IMG/VR virus record: IMGVR_UViG_3300037635_001174 | Coordinates: 1-24,241 of that record | From: a virus | Direction: 5' to 3' (one strand) | DNA: 24,241 bases | In this document: piece after piece, positions 1 through 7,430 of the stretch | Numbering within the stretch: position 1 is the first letter of the stretch | Layout of the letters: each line of letters opens with the position of its first letter | Notes under the pieces: model-generated | Told to the model about the DNA's origin: nothing | Database searches by the model: none | Seen by the model: only the letters and a program-made list of their open reading frames with translations | Made by a program: the position numbers and the translations under genes

Positions 1-917
1 TGTGCAGGGTCGAACCCTATAACATATCTGTAACCATCCATCTTATCAGTCTGTAATATAGCATCCATATCCATATTTTTTCTAATCAACATTCTAGGAA
101 ACACACTAGCCTCGTCATCTACTACTTTACACAAATATTCCTGTACAAAGGATAATTCACCCATAGCCTCTTTTTGTTCTAGTAAAAACTTAATAGGTCT
201 ATATTCAGCCCATAACTCTACAGGTTTAATATTTAGTGGGTCGGCTTTATGTTCATCCCAATTAGGGATAGCAGACCATGTACCCGATTTCCATGTTTTA
301 TTCTCTAGCATTTCTGTATGGTACAAATCATTCATACTCATAGGTGTACCTACTACGAAAATCGCTGTACCGGGACTCAACATAGGGGTAATCTTCTTTC
401 TAAACCATTGTGCTATGTTATTCCAATTCATATCCCCCATATCATCAAGTACGTCATCAAATGCAATAGCCGCAGGGTGTTCTCCACGAATAGCCGCACC
501 AACAGAAGTAGCACGAATCCATGCACCGTTAGTAAAACGTATTTCAAGTTTGTTGCCCCTCTTAGGGTCGAGATACCTAGATAATTGGGGATGTCTTTTC
601 ATATCTTCCCTTATCTCTTCTAGCCTTCTAACTGCAAGGTCTTTACTAGCAGAAAATAACCAACAAGTAAAAGGTTTATTACGCCATTGTTCAAAAAGTG
701 CCATGTGTAGTAGTTTTACCCTTAAAGTAGTTGATTTACTATGGTCCCTCGGTGCAATAACACAAACACGATGTACAGAAGAATTGTCGTGATTATCTCC
801 GTACATATCCATCCATTGTCCTATATGGTCGCCCCAAGTATAACCTAGCCATTTGTAGAAATACTCTACGTCATTACGACTACGTTCCATAGAAAAATTA
901 GTATTGAATGTAGCCAT
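1..917 (-). CDS. terL: Terminase large subunit (partial, C-terminus beyond left edge)
   Basis: DNA-packaging motor ATPase and nuclease. Reading from the ATG at 917, 305 residues stay open to the window edge. The ATPase domain shows a Walker A-like APRDHSKST (residues 55-63), an RGEHP loop followed by Walker B IAFDD (151-155), and a VGTP coupling motif (189-192). The first nuclease-domain strand, GFDPA with acidic D303, is the last thing visible. TerL proteins are usually 400-600 residues, so roughly a third is missing. Walker A has S-K where G-K is usual; substitutions here occur in other viral terminases. The start lies four bases after the zinc-ribbon gene stop, with GTGAT just upstream as a ribosome site, so it is probably the last gene of the minus-strand operon. 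Family call is firm; the missing part cannot be judged. Confidence 0.93.
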   Translation of the reverse strand, partial: MATFNTNFSMERSRNDVEYFYKWLGYTWGDHIGQWMDMYGDNHDNSSVHRVCVIAPRDHSKSTTLRVKLLHMALFEQWRNKPFTCWLFSASKDLAVRRLEEIREDMKRHPQLSRYLDPKRGNKLEIRFTNGAWIRATSVGAAIRGEHPAAIAFDDVLDDMGDMNWNNIAQWFRKKITPMLSPGTAIFVVGTPMSMNDLYHTEMLENKTWKSGTWSAIPNWDEHKADPLNIKPVELWAEYRPIKFLLEQKEAMGELSFVQEYLCKVVDDEASVFPRMLIRKNMDMDAILQTDKMDGYRYVIGFDPA

Positions 918-921
918 ATAA

Positions 922-1038
922 TCACTTCGGGTGTAAATCTTTTTTATTACAATGTGGACATATACCTCTTAACGCTTTTGTTTTCATCATTCTGTTAGTA
1001 GCCCAACCACAAGTGTAGCATTTGGCTGAAACCCACAT
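922..1038 (-). CDS. Small zinc-ribbon protein, 38 aa
   Basis: A short protein of 38 residues with two CxxC knuckles: CYTC (residues 7-10) and CPHC (27-30), separated by a basic stretch (NRMMKTKALR). This is the layout of a treble-clef or zinc-ribbon fold that binds one zinc ion. Its ATG overlaps the TAA stop of the phosphoesterase gene by one base (TAATG), and the terminase start follows four bases after its own stop, so it is wedged exactly between two packaging-region genes and is probably translationally coupled. Role unknown; inferred options are a DNA-binding helper for packaging or a small regulator. The spacing and cysteine pattern support a real gene despite its length. Confidence 0.72.
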   Translation of the reverse strand: MWVSAKCYTCGWATNRMMKTKALRGICPHCNKKDLHPK

Positions 1039-2468
1039 TACTCATGCACCACCGGAGAAAACAAATTACCTACTAATCCCAATTCTTTATCTACAATATG
1101 GGCGCAAATACCTGCTCTAGCAAGAACATATCCTTTTCTAGCGTGGTATCTATCGTGTCCGGCTAGACTAGGTAATTGAATTACCGTACATCCTGCTTTT
1201 TCTGTTAATCTCATGTGGTGTAGGTGTCCGTGAAACCAATAATGGTGTTCTCTTTCTCCCCAAGCCTGTCTTTCTTCTGTAGCCATAAGTGCAGGTAAGT
1301 CATTACCCCTAACTCCATCACCATGAGTAAAACCTAGTAAAGAGTTTCCGTATTTTATATACTGTCGAGGATAAGGACTAACTATTACTTCTACGTCATC
1401 TACATTTTCATAAAGTGCAGATAAATACATCATCAAGGCAAAATTACTATGCCTGTCGTGATTACCGCACATAAATACTACTTGTACAGGAGAAACAGCA
1501 CGAAGCATTTCAATATGCTCTCTTGCTAACTCACAACCACCCATAAGTATTTGTGCAGGAGTAGCCGCCATATCTTGTGGCGTTCCTCTTGTGGTAGTAC
1601 CTGCGTCATTATCAACATGAAACCAATCAGAACCCGCAGTCACAATAACCTTGTCGGGTCTACTTGGCAATCTTGAAATTAAATTGTTTGTGCGGTCAAT
1701 AAGTCTTGAACGTGCTTCGTCAAGGTCATATTCTTCACCGACTTCATCTTTCCAACCATATTTACCATAATGTAAGTCAGTAGGAGAAATTACTACAGCG
1801 TAATTACCGTTTTCCGTCATCTTGATTCTGTTTTTCGTAGTTGTTTTTACTTTTGGGATTAAAGTAAGAAACTCATTAAGAATTGTATCGCTAAAAGCCC
1901 TATATGCGTTAGCGTCTTTTTCTATTTCAGCCCAACGCTTACTTTCTACCTTTTCTGCTACTTGCATACGTCTAACAGCAAGAGTTTCATTTACCAAATC
2001 ATCAGTAGTCTTTGTCATAACTTCTTCATCGGTAAAAATGTCCATACCGTGATTCCATTCATTGACTCTTATGTATTCTTTAATCCAACCCGTAGGTATT
2101 CCGTATTTTCTAGCCAAATCTGTTGCAGACAAACCATTACCGTCATCTGAATAATCTTTTTTCATGTTTCTATGTTTATCACCATCAATAGCAACCATTT
2201 CACCACCTAGTGCATCTAACACCGTCAAATAAGTGTCATTTGCTTTATCATAGTAAACTCTTATCTTATTTACAGATAATTCGGTTGTTTCCACTTGTCT
2301 ATAATCATTTCCTTGCTTGACCCACCGTTGTATTCTACATCTCCAACTGTTTATCGAGCATTGTGGCTCAACTTCGTGCAAAAACCGAGCAAAGTCGGAA
2401 TTATTCCTAAAAGTCCTATCATTGGCGTATTTTTCTATGAGGTCGTAGCCCCCTTGATACCTTCCCAT
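1038..2468 (-). CDS. HTH-containing calcineurin-like metallophosphoesterase
   Basis: 476 residues. The C-terminal part carries the ordered motifs of the calcineurin-like metallophosphoesterase superfamily: DLH (D231, H233), GSDWFH (D281, H284), GNHD (335-338), THGD (H382) and GHLH (414-417), all expected two-metal ligands. This fold hydrolyses phosphodiesters or phosphomonoesters, including nucleic acid ends (Mre11/SbcD) and nucleotides. The N-terminal half is different: residues about 112-135 (LSATDLARKYGIPTGWIKEYI) look like a helix-turn-helix, and residues 1-55 resemble another small helical DNA-binding domain. It is first in a leftward operon with the zinc-ribbon and terminase genes, preceded by a TATA-like box about 27 bases before ATG. 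No separate small terminase is seen, so the HTH part could serve in DNA recognition for packaging; that is inference. Substrate unknown. Confidence 0.85.
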   Translation of the reverse strand: MGRYQGGYDLIEKYANDRTFRNNSDFARFLHEVEPQCSINSWRCRIQRWVKQGNDYRQVETTELSVNKIRVYYDKANDTYLTVLDALGGEMVAIDGDKHRNMKKDYSDDGNGLSATDLARKYGIPTGWIKEYIRVNEWNHGMDIFTDEEVMTKTTDDLVNETLAVRRMQVAEKVESKRWAEIEKDANAYRAFSDTILNEFLTLIPKVKTTTKNRIKMTENGNYAVVISPTDLHYGKYGWKDEVGEEYDLDEARSRLIDRTNNLISRLPSRPDKVIVTAGSDWFHVDNDAGTTTRGTPQDMAATPAQILMGGCELAREHIEMLRAVSPVQVVFMCGNHDRHSNFALMMYLSALYENVDDVEVIVSPYPRQYIKYGNSLLGFTHGDGVRGNDLPALMATEERQAWGEREHHYWFHGHLHHMRLTEKAGCTVIQLPSLAGHDRYHARKGYVLARAGICAHIVDKELGLVGNLFSPVVHE

Positions 2469-2491
2469 TGTACTGTCCTGCTCATATCGTC

Positions 2492-2499
2492 TTATAATA
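2492..2499 (-). promoter_or_regulatory. TATA-like box for phosphoesterase-terminase operon
   Basis: Read on the minus strand this is TATTATAA, centred about 27 bases upstream of the ATG at 2468. Archaeal TATA boxes sit about 26 bases before the transcription start, so a leaderless mRNA beginning at or next to the start codon is predicted. No strong Shine-Dalgarno is present between box and ATG. Confidence 0.6.
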
Positions 2500-2585
2500 C
2501 TTATTTATTTTATTGATTTAGCATTTAACAAAATTAAAAAAACGCCTTACCGAAAGCCTATATCTGAATTAATTTATTCTTTCTT

Positions 2586-2650
2586 TAGTATGGGTAGGCG
2601 GCGGCCCTGTCTATCTATTACTCTTTTAGTTATTAACTTCATCCATACTA
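2586..2650. repeat. Imperfect 10-bp inverted repeat with 45-nt spacer
   Basis: TAGTATGGGT (2586-2595) pairs with ATCCATACTA (2641-2650); eight base pairs are perfect, then one G-T pair and a closing T-A pair. The spacer begins with a GC-rich island that is out of place in this AT-rich gap. It could be an operator, a structured RNA or part of a packaging site. Only the sequence symmetry is seen; function is not. Confidence 0.4.
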
Positions 2651-2754
2651 TAGAAGAAATAAAATAAATAGAAAGAATTAGCGCAGTACAGCGTTTTATT
2701 AATTTTGTAATATATTGAAAAAATAAAAAAAATTAAGAAAAACATCAAAAAGTG

Positions 2755-2762
2755 TTATAAAA
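2755..2762 (+). promoter_or_regulatory. TATA-like box for structural operon (portal)
   Basis: TTATAAAA centred 25-26 bases before the portal ATG at 2784, with an A-rich stretch just upstream that could act as the TFB-recognition element. No Shine-Dalgarno precedes the ATG (the bases before it are CCTCGTAATTAT). Box position and missing ribosome site together predict a leaderless archaeal-type transcript. Confidence 0.7.
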
Positions 2763-2783
2763 CGACCTAATCCTCGTAATTAT

Positions 2784-4178
2784 ATGGCCGAGCGAAGTTT
2801 GTGGCAAAGATTAACCGGAAGTGCAGAAAAACCCGTAGAACCGAAGAGAATAGCGTTATCAACTAACGAAAAGTTTTCAGCGATTGCAGGAATACCGGAT
2901 ATTGTCAGAGATACCGAAAAACTAAGACAAGATAGTAAGTTTGACAATGAGTTTGATTTGTATGACCTTATGCTGAAGTTAGACCCAGAATTAAATGGTG
3001 CGGTTCGTGCTGTATCACTTACGGCTAACAATTATGAAATTAATTATTCTAAAGGTAAAAATGCACAGATACGAAATGCCATACAGAGTCTTGTAGAAGA
3101 TACTCTTGACTTTGACGACATTATGATTAACTCTATGCGTAATATGATGGTTTACGGTAATGACATTAACAAAATAGTAGGTAAACAAGGTATAGGGGTA
3201 ACAGGTCTACAAAGCCTTCCTATCAAACAAATAACTATTGTTGATGAAAGAGGTGGTGTAGGTTCTTATTTCGTTGCTGACGAAGATAACCCTATAATTA
3301 ACCCAAGAACATATATTATGCGTGAAACATCCCCGTATGAAGTTGCTATATCCGCAAAAGAAATATTACACATAAAGGTTGATTTCCGTTCTAATTGGTT
3401 TACAGATAACAAAGGCAGAAAAACTTATGGTATATGGGGTGCATCACGTTTCTCGGCACTAAAGCAAGCAATACGCATGAAATACAACAGTATGAATAAC
3501 CGTATATCTTTAGAAGATGCTATGACAAAACAATACATTACAATAGACCAATCTGCTATTGAACATATACAAGACCCTGTTGAACAATCACAAAGGTTGT
3601 CATTTATTATGGATGAGGTAATTAGTTTATTCTCCGGTCTAAGGGGCGACCAAATACCTGTACTGCCGCATTACGTTAATCTACATCACGTAGATTTAGG
3701 TAATACAATGCCTAATAGTGCGGATTTCCTAGATAGTATAAATGCTGATATTGCAGCCGTACTACAAGTACCAAGAGTAGCAGCAGGTCAAGAACGTGGT
3801 TCTACATTCGCAGCAACATTCAATGCTAACCTTTGGGCCGTACAAGCGATTAGCCGTATGCACAAAATACTAGCGGAGTCTGCTATGCAACTATTTATGA
3901 TGCACTTAGACCTATTAGGTATAACATATAGACGACAAGATTTGCCTACTATCAAGTTTGACGCTATGGATATGGAGTCTCCACTAAATGTTATGCAAAG
4001 AGTCACAATGGGTTATGATGGTGGCCTACTTACGCTTAATCAATCCCTTGATATTCTAAACTTACCGGAAATAGGCAAAGAAGGTGATGAAAGGAAAGAG
4101 GTCGAACAACCTTCAAATGTAGGAAGTTTACCTAGAGAGAATGAACAAGATAGCGCACCTAGTGAGGAAGATATATGA
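2784..4178 (+). CDS. Portal protein
   Basis: 464 residues, normal length for a siphovirus-type portal, the dodecameric ring at the capsid vertex through which DNA enters and leaves. Features typical of the family are an acidic N-terminal arm followed by DPELNGAVRAVS (residues about 67-78), an MVYGNDINKIV segment (about 122-132), ILHIKVDF followed by YGIWGASRF (about 194-224), and a long helical crown region with the wing motif around VPRVAAGQERGSTFAAT (about 330-346). The C-terminus is acidic and looks disordered. It is first in the rightward structural operon and its stop overlaps the next ATG (ATGA), so the two are coupled. The start is chosen because a TATA-like box lies exactly one leaderless distance upstream. 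Confidence 0.92.
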   Translation: MAERSLWQRLTGSAEKPVEPKRIALSTNEKFSAIAGIPDIVRDTEKLRQDSKFDNEFDLYDLMLKLDPELNGAVRAVSLTANNYEINYSKGKNAQIRNAIQSLVEDTLDFDDIMINSMRNMMVYGNDINKIVGKQGIGVTGLQSLPIKQITIVDERGGVGSYFVADEDNPIINPRTYIMRETSPYEVAISAKEILHIKVDFRSNWFTDNKGRKTYGIWGASRFSALKQAIRMKYNSMNNRISLEDAMTKQYITIDQSAIEHIQDPVEQSQRLSFIMDEVISLFSGLRGDQIPVLPHYVNLHHVDLGNTMPNSADFLDSINADIAAVLQVPRVAAGQERGSTFAATFNANLWAVQAISRMHKILAESAMQLFMMHLDLLGITYRRQDLPTIKFDAMDMESPLNVMQRVTMGYDGGLLTLNQSLDILNLPEIGKEGDERKEVEQPSNVGSLPRENEQDSAPSEEDI

Positions 4179-4681
4179 TACCGGAATTACAATTTGCGGT
4201 ATATAGCCTTGTTTTAGCGGGTTTAGGTGGTGTTACAGCAATAATACTTAAAAGACACCCCGAACAACGAAAGGGCATGAGTAGCCCAAAAATGTCAAAT
4301 CCCAACGAAACACTTATGCTAACTTTTGGTATGGGTGTTGTTATGGCGTGGGTTATAATCGCTGCGGCTGCTTCTTATTACAGCGTTGTAGAACAACGTG
4401 ATATATCAGACTCACAACTTACAGTTATTGGTCTATTAGGTGGTCCGGCACTTCTTATTATAACAAGTGTACTAGATTTATTTAAGGGTAAAGAAAGTGC
4501 TAAAATTGCAGTATTACCGGACAGACTTTCTGCTGACGTAGAATCTACTAACGCATCTAAAAACCACACTCGTAAACTAGAAGAATTAAAACTACAACAC
4601 GATTTGGATATGGAAGCCATGCAACAAAAACATACTTTAGATATGGAAGCATTTCAAATTACTAAAGGCGGCAAAAAGTAA
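4175..4681 (+). CDS. Three-TM membrane protein with C-terminal coiled coil
   Basis: 168 residues, unrecognised. Three hydrophobic segments are visible at about 5-25, 47-69 and 81-103, followed by a charged tail. Residues 131-162 form a probable coiled coil with an internal near-repeat (HDLDMEAMQ / HTLDMEAFQ). The ATG overlaps the portal stop (ATGA). Three-TM proteins of this size in viral genomes are often holins, but position between portal and protease is not a usual lysis location and a membrane-linked assembly role is equally possible. Function therefore left open. Confidence 0.75.
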   Translation: MIPELQFAVYSLVLAGLGGVTAIILKRHPEQRKGMSSPKMSNPNETLMLTFGMGVVMAWVIIAAAASYYSVVEQRDISDSQLTVIGLLGGPALLIITSVLDLFKGKESAKIAVLPDRLSADVESTNASKNHTRKLEELKLQHDLDMEAMQQKHTLDMEAFQITKGGKK

Positions 4682-4691
4682 ATAATCATAA

Positions 4692-4713
4692 AACACTAAT
4701 ATAACCTAGTGTT
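4692..4713. repeat. 7-bp inverted repeat directly before a small gene
   Basis: AACACTA (4692-4698) and TAGTGTT (4707-4713) form a perfect 7-bp stem with an 8-nt loop, ending at the base before the ATG at 4714. A CATAAAA stretch (4687-4693) lies about 24 bases before that ATG. The symmetry could be an operator, a terminator for the preceding gene, or a hairpin that controls translation of the small gene. Confidence 0.4.
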
Positions 4714-4794
4714 ATGACACTTAACGAAGTTTGTTGTATCTTATTATTTATCGCTATTGCTTTTATGGCCCTTGACACGGAAAAGTGGGGCTAA
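4714..4794 (+). CDS. 26-aa single-TM microprotein
   Basis: Translates as a short protein with a hydrophobic core (VCCILLFIAIAFMAL, residues 6-20) and a polar end (DTEKWG). Its TAA stop overlaps the next ATG by one base (TAATG), the same coupling seen at 1038, which is the main argument for a real gene. It has no Shine-Dalgarno and may be read from a leaderless transcript. Function unknown; a small membrane peptide is all that can be said. Confidence 0.45.
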   Translation: MTLNEVCCILLFIAIAFMALDTEKWG

Positions 4795-5144
4795 TGCACA
4801 AAGACGAAGTAATAGAAAAGGTTATCGCTATATGTATGATGTGTATTTTTCTTGTACCTTTTGCTGCACCTGCGTATGAAACAAGTCCTTTCTATGACCC
4901 TAATATGATTTCCTGTAGTAGTATTACCGGAGAAATAGTGGAAAAAGAGCCATTCTATATTATTGTAAGAGTAGAAGATAACTACACTTATGTTAGTGAG
5001 GACTTTAAAGTATATGTAAGTCCCAAAGCATACGTTAATTATAGTATAGGTGATAACCACATAGAACCGATATGTACTTTATCTGATTACTCATTGTATA
5101 AAGATTTGATAGAAAGCCTAAAACAATCAGGCATACTAGAATAG
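4794..5144 (+). CDS. Secreted or membrane-anchored small protein
   Basis: 116 residues from the ATG at 4794; an in-frame GTG at 4785 is possible but the TAATG overlap with the upstream microprotein favours the ATG. Residues 8-27 (EKVIAICMMCIFLVPFAAPA) form an N-terminal hydrophobic segment after a charged start, which fits a signal peptide with cleavage after an A-x-A-like site. The mature part is about 90 residues, has two cysteines (in ISCSSI and PICTL) and alternating beta-like stretches. It resembles no family I recognise. Exported small proteins in viral genomes can alter the host surface or exclude other viruses, but nothing here shows that. Confidence 0.65.
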   Translation: MHKDEVIEKVIAICMMCIFLVPFAAPAYETSPFYDPNMISCSSITGEIVEKEPFYIIVRVEDNYTYVSEDFKVYVSPKAYVNYSIGDNHIEPICTLSDYSLYKDLIESLKQSGILE

Positions 5145-5145
5145 A

Positions 5146-5151
5146 TTAATA
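5146..5151 (+). promoter_or_regulatory. Possible TATA-like box before protease-scaffold gene
   Basis: TTAATA centred about 27 bases before the ATG at 5176, in a 31-base gap with no Shine-Dalgarno. The box is a weaker match than those before the portal and the oxygenase, so this internal leaderless promoter is only a candidate. Confidence 0.3.
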
Positions 5152-5175
5152 AGACAAACCCTAAATTGGAAAACC

Positions 5176-6990
5176 ATGTCGTGTGGATGCGGTTGTAGTG
5201 GCGAAGTAGTAGCATACGAAGAATGGAATGAAGAAGATGTTTCAGCAGCCGAGTATCAAGGCCGTAGTGTAACTCTCAATAAACCCTTTAGAACAAAGGG
5301 TGGACCTAAAAAGTTTGCAGTATATACTAAAAATGGTAGCGGTACAGTAGTTATCGTAAGATTTGGCGACCCTAACATGGAAATCAAAAGAGATGACCCC
5401 GCTAGAAGGAAATCGTTTCGTGCTAGACATAACTGTAAAACACCCGGCCCAAAATGGAAGGCTAGGTATTGGTCTTGTAGACAATGGCGTGGTGGAAAAA
5501 AGGTAGAAGCAGAAGATGGAACACCATGTGGATGTGGATGTAATGATGAAGAGGTTGAGGCTAAAGACGCAGACGACCCATGCCAGTCGGGATATGAACA
5601 ATACGGTATGAAAACAAAAAATGGTAGAAAAGTGCCTAATTGTGTTCCTATTAAAAAACAGGCTGACGAAGTAGAGGCAGCAGAGCCAACACCAAAAGAT
5701 TCTGAAACACACGGAGAATATATGTCTAGGTGTCAAAAAGCAGGATATTCTAAAGAAGAGTGTATGAAAGCACACGAAGGACATACTTTCAAAGACCAAG
5801 ATGAAGCACATGACGAAGAGGACCACGAAGCAGGTTATATGAAGAAAAAGCAATATGCTAATGAATGCGGATATGGCGAAGAAATGATAGATGGAGAATG
5901 CAGAAAAGTTTCTGTCACACTAGATTTAGATTTCGATGAGGTAGAAGCAATAGTAGAAGCATCTACCGGAGAAAGCGTTATAGAAATAAGAGGTGTAGCA
6001 TTCCACGAAGGTATGAATAAAAACAAATGGGCCTTAACAGAAGAAGGCGCAAAGTTAGTAGCAGAACAAATGAAAGGCGCAGACCTAACATTAAATCATC
6101 CGGCAGCAAGCGAACATGGTAGTGGCTTTACAAGAAATATGGATGGCGGCGTAGAAGAAGCAGTAGTCGGATATATTAAAGGTGCATCATTCCATAAAAC
6201 CGTAGCAGGTGGTTATGAAGTTAGATATGTAGCGCACGTTGTAAGAACAGAATTATTCGATGCTTTAGAGTCCGGTTTATGGTCTAGGGATAACTACGGA
6301 GTGTCAATTGGGGGTAGCGGCGTACCTGTCGAGGCTTCCGAAGATGGTATGTTATTTGGTGAAGATTTTAAGTTTGACCACCTTGCTATTGTACATAAAC
6401 CCGCATATCAAAGGGCTACAATAGATTCTATACGAAAAATAGAAGCAACGGCAACAGAAGCAACCTTTATAGGACATTCACAATCTGACTCAAATCACAA
6501 CAAGGTGATTAAAATGACCGAAGAAGAAAACACAGTAGATTACGCAGCAGAAATTGAAGCACTTAAGGCTTCCCTCGTTTTAGCCAATTCAAGAGTTGGC
6601 GAGTTTGAGGCAAAAGAAGAAGCAAGAGTAGAGGCATCACGTCAAACTCTTGTTGATGAGGCATCAGAATTAGGTATGTCGGGACACGAAGATTTGTCAT
6701 CCGATACACTAACTTCTCTAATTGCTTCATGGAATGAGGCACACCCGACACCAACAGAAGTAGAAATGTCTCCTGTTGAATCAGTCGAAAAACCTATCGA
6801 AGAAGCAATCGCTTCTGAATCAACTAAAAAAGTTGCTAACTATCTAAATGGTAGATTAGTAGAAAATGATGAAGCACTATACGCTAAAGCATGGAACGCT
6901 TGGGCCGGTGCATGGAACAAAACACTCGCAGTTGGAGAAGGCACAACAATGGTTGCCCCAACATACGACACAATAAAGGAGATGAGATAA
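5176..6990 (+). CDS. Prohead maturation protease fused to scaffold, Cys-rich N-terminus
   Basis: 604 residues in three parts. (1) Residues 1-245 are Cys-rich: CGCGC at 3-7 and 118-122, a block with RRKSFRARHNC and KARYWSC (78-101), and a DPCQSGYEQYGMK...VPNCVP block (134-158); similar blocks occur in capsid-assembly proteins of marine phages. (2) Residues 268-420 match the HK97-type (S78-like) prohead protease: LNHPAASEHGS with candidate catalytic H308, YGVSIGG with candidate S377, and DHLAIVHKPAYQRA (401-414) in the place of the usual final strand. (3) From residue 447 a helical, acidic region fits a scaffolding or delta domain. The protease would cut the scaffold during head maturation. It precedes cement and capsid genes, as in HK97-like viruses. 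A second start inside the gene is listed separately. Confidence 0.85.
   Translation: MSCGCGCSGEVVAYEEWNEEDVSAAEYQGRSVTLNKPFRTKGGPKKFAVYTKNGSGTVVIVRFGDPNMEIKRDDPARRKSFRARHNCKTPGPKWKARYWSCRQWRGGKKVEAEDGTPCGCGCNDEEVEAKDADDPCQSGYEQYGMKTKNGRKVPNCVPIKKQADEVEAAEPTPKDSETHGEYMSRCQKAGYSKEECMKAHEGHTFKDQDEAHDEEDHEAGYMKKKQYANECGYGEEMIDGECRKVSVTLDLDFDEVEAIVEASTGESVIEIRGVAFHEGMNKNKWALTEEGAKLVAEQMKGADLTLNHPAASEHGSGFTRNMDGGVEEAVVGYIKGASFHKTVAGGYEVRYVAHVVRTELFDALESGLWSRDNYGVSIGGSGVPVEASEDGMLFGEDFKFDHLAIVHKPAYQRATIDSIRKIEATATEATFIGHSQSDSNHNKVIKMTEEENTVDYAAEIEALKASLVLANSRVGEFEAKEEARVEASRQTLVDEASELGMSGHEDLSSDTLTSLIASWNEAHPTPTEVEMSPVESVEKPIEEAIASESTKKVANYLNGRLVENDEALYAKAWNAWAGAWNKTLAVGEGTTMVAPTYDTIKEMR
6502..6510 (+). 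promoter_or_regulatory. Internal ribosome binding site for nested scaffold
   Basis: AAGGTGATT inside the protease-scaffold gene, four bases before an in-frame ATG at 6514. It is as good a match to the 16S rRNA 3' end as the sites before the capsid and tail genes, and lies exactly at the boundary between protease and coiled-coil region. Confidence 0.6.
6514..6990 (+). CDS. Nested scaffolding protein (internal start in protease gene)
   Basis: Same frame as the protease gene, starting at its codon 447, giving a 158-residue protein. It begins MTEEENTVDYAAEIEALKA, followed by a coiled-coil helix to about residue 50, an acidic Pro-rich linker, and a C-terminal helix with KAWNAWAGAW. A strong GGTGAT ribosome site directly before this ATG argues for separate production of free scaffold in excess of the protease fusion. 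The arrangement is known from lambda C/Nu3 and similar phages. Evidence here is the ribosome site and domain boundary only. Confidence 0.6.
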   Translation: MTEEENTVDYAAEIEALKASLVLANSRVGEFEAKEEARVEASRQTLVDEASELGMSGHEDLSSDTLTSLIASWNEAHPTPTEVEMSPVESVEKPIEEAIASESTKKVANYLNGRLVENDEALYAKAWNAWAGAWNKTLAVGEGTTMVAPTYDTIKEMR

Positions 6991-6991
6991 A

Positions 6992-7402
6992 ATGGTAGCA
7001 TATTCAGGAAATGACCCAGTAAACGTAGTAGACATAGCAGAAACTTTCGCAAGCAAAGGACTTTTAGTTAAGTACGGTGCAGGTGGAATACTAATGACAG
7101 CAAGTGTAACAGATACACCAATCGCTTACACAATGGCTGAATCAAGCAGAGATGCAGACCAAGCATTAGAAGCAGCAGGTACAGGAACAGTTTCAGTAGT
7201 TGCTCTTGACGGTATCTGTTACCTAAAACTAGCAAACGCAATTGCAGCACCTAAGTTTGGTATTTCAATGTACGTTTCACAAACAGCAGACGAAAACGGT
7301 TGTGTTGATGATGATTCAACTAATTCAGCAGTATTTGTCGGTTATTACTTTGGTGGAGAAGCAGCATTGGCTGCGGGAGATTTCGTTCCTGTATCTTGTT
7401 AG
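6992..7402 (+). CDS. Capsid decoration (cement-like) protein
   Basis: 136 residues, located directly between protease-scaffold and major capsid genes, where lambda gpD-like or DUF2190-like cement proteins are coded. The sequence has the same flavour: a short N-terminal arm (NDPVNVVDIAETFASKG), then a small beta-barrel-like series including GGILMTASVTDTPIAYTMAE and TVSVVALDGICYLKLANA. Such proteins bind at capsid three-fold sites and stabilise the expanded head. Assignment leans on position and overall pattern; no diagnostic residue is visible. Confidence 0.6.
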   Translation: MVAYSGNDPVNVVDIAETFASKGLLVKYGAGGILMTASVTDTPIAYTMAESSRDADQALEAAGTGTVSVVALDGICYLKLANAIAAPKFGISMYVSQTADENGCVDDDSTNSAVFVGYYFGGEAALAAGDFVPVSC

Positions 7403-7430
7403 ATATAGCAAATAAATTGAGGTGAATAAT

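Larger units (their letters stand above)
2469..2783. other. Divergent intergenic region, 315 bp
   Basis: AT-rich stretch separating the leftward packaging operon from the rightward structural operon. It holds a TATA-like promoter at each end, and in the middle a GC-rich island (GGCGGCGGCCC near 2598-2606) inside a large inverted repeat. No convincing coding sequence or tRNA was found. Regulatory sites, and possibly a packaging signal, are the likely contents. Confidence 0.7.

Noticed and set aside
3-20. GGTCGAACCC resembling a tRNA T-loop
   Set aside because: Codes GFDPA of the terminase nuclease motif; no acceptor stem or other tRNA arms nearby.
318-792. Two plus-strand frames over the left end
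   Set aside because: Antisense to the terminase gene, whose motifs are clear on the minus strand.
4785-4793. GTG start for the secreted protein
   Set aside because: The ATG at 4794 overlaps the upstream stop (TAATG) and leaves GTGGGG as ribosome site.
5242-5853. 203-codon minus-strand frame
   Set aside because: Fully inside the protease-scaffold gene; rich in Phe/Cys as expected for the antisense of Glu/Lys-rich coding DNA; no ribosome site or family.
7422-7430. GTG start for the capsid gene
   Set aside because: It overlaps the GAGGTGA ribosome site of the ATG at 7431.
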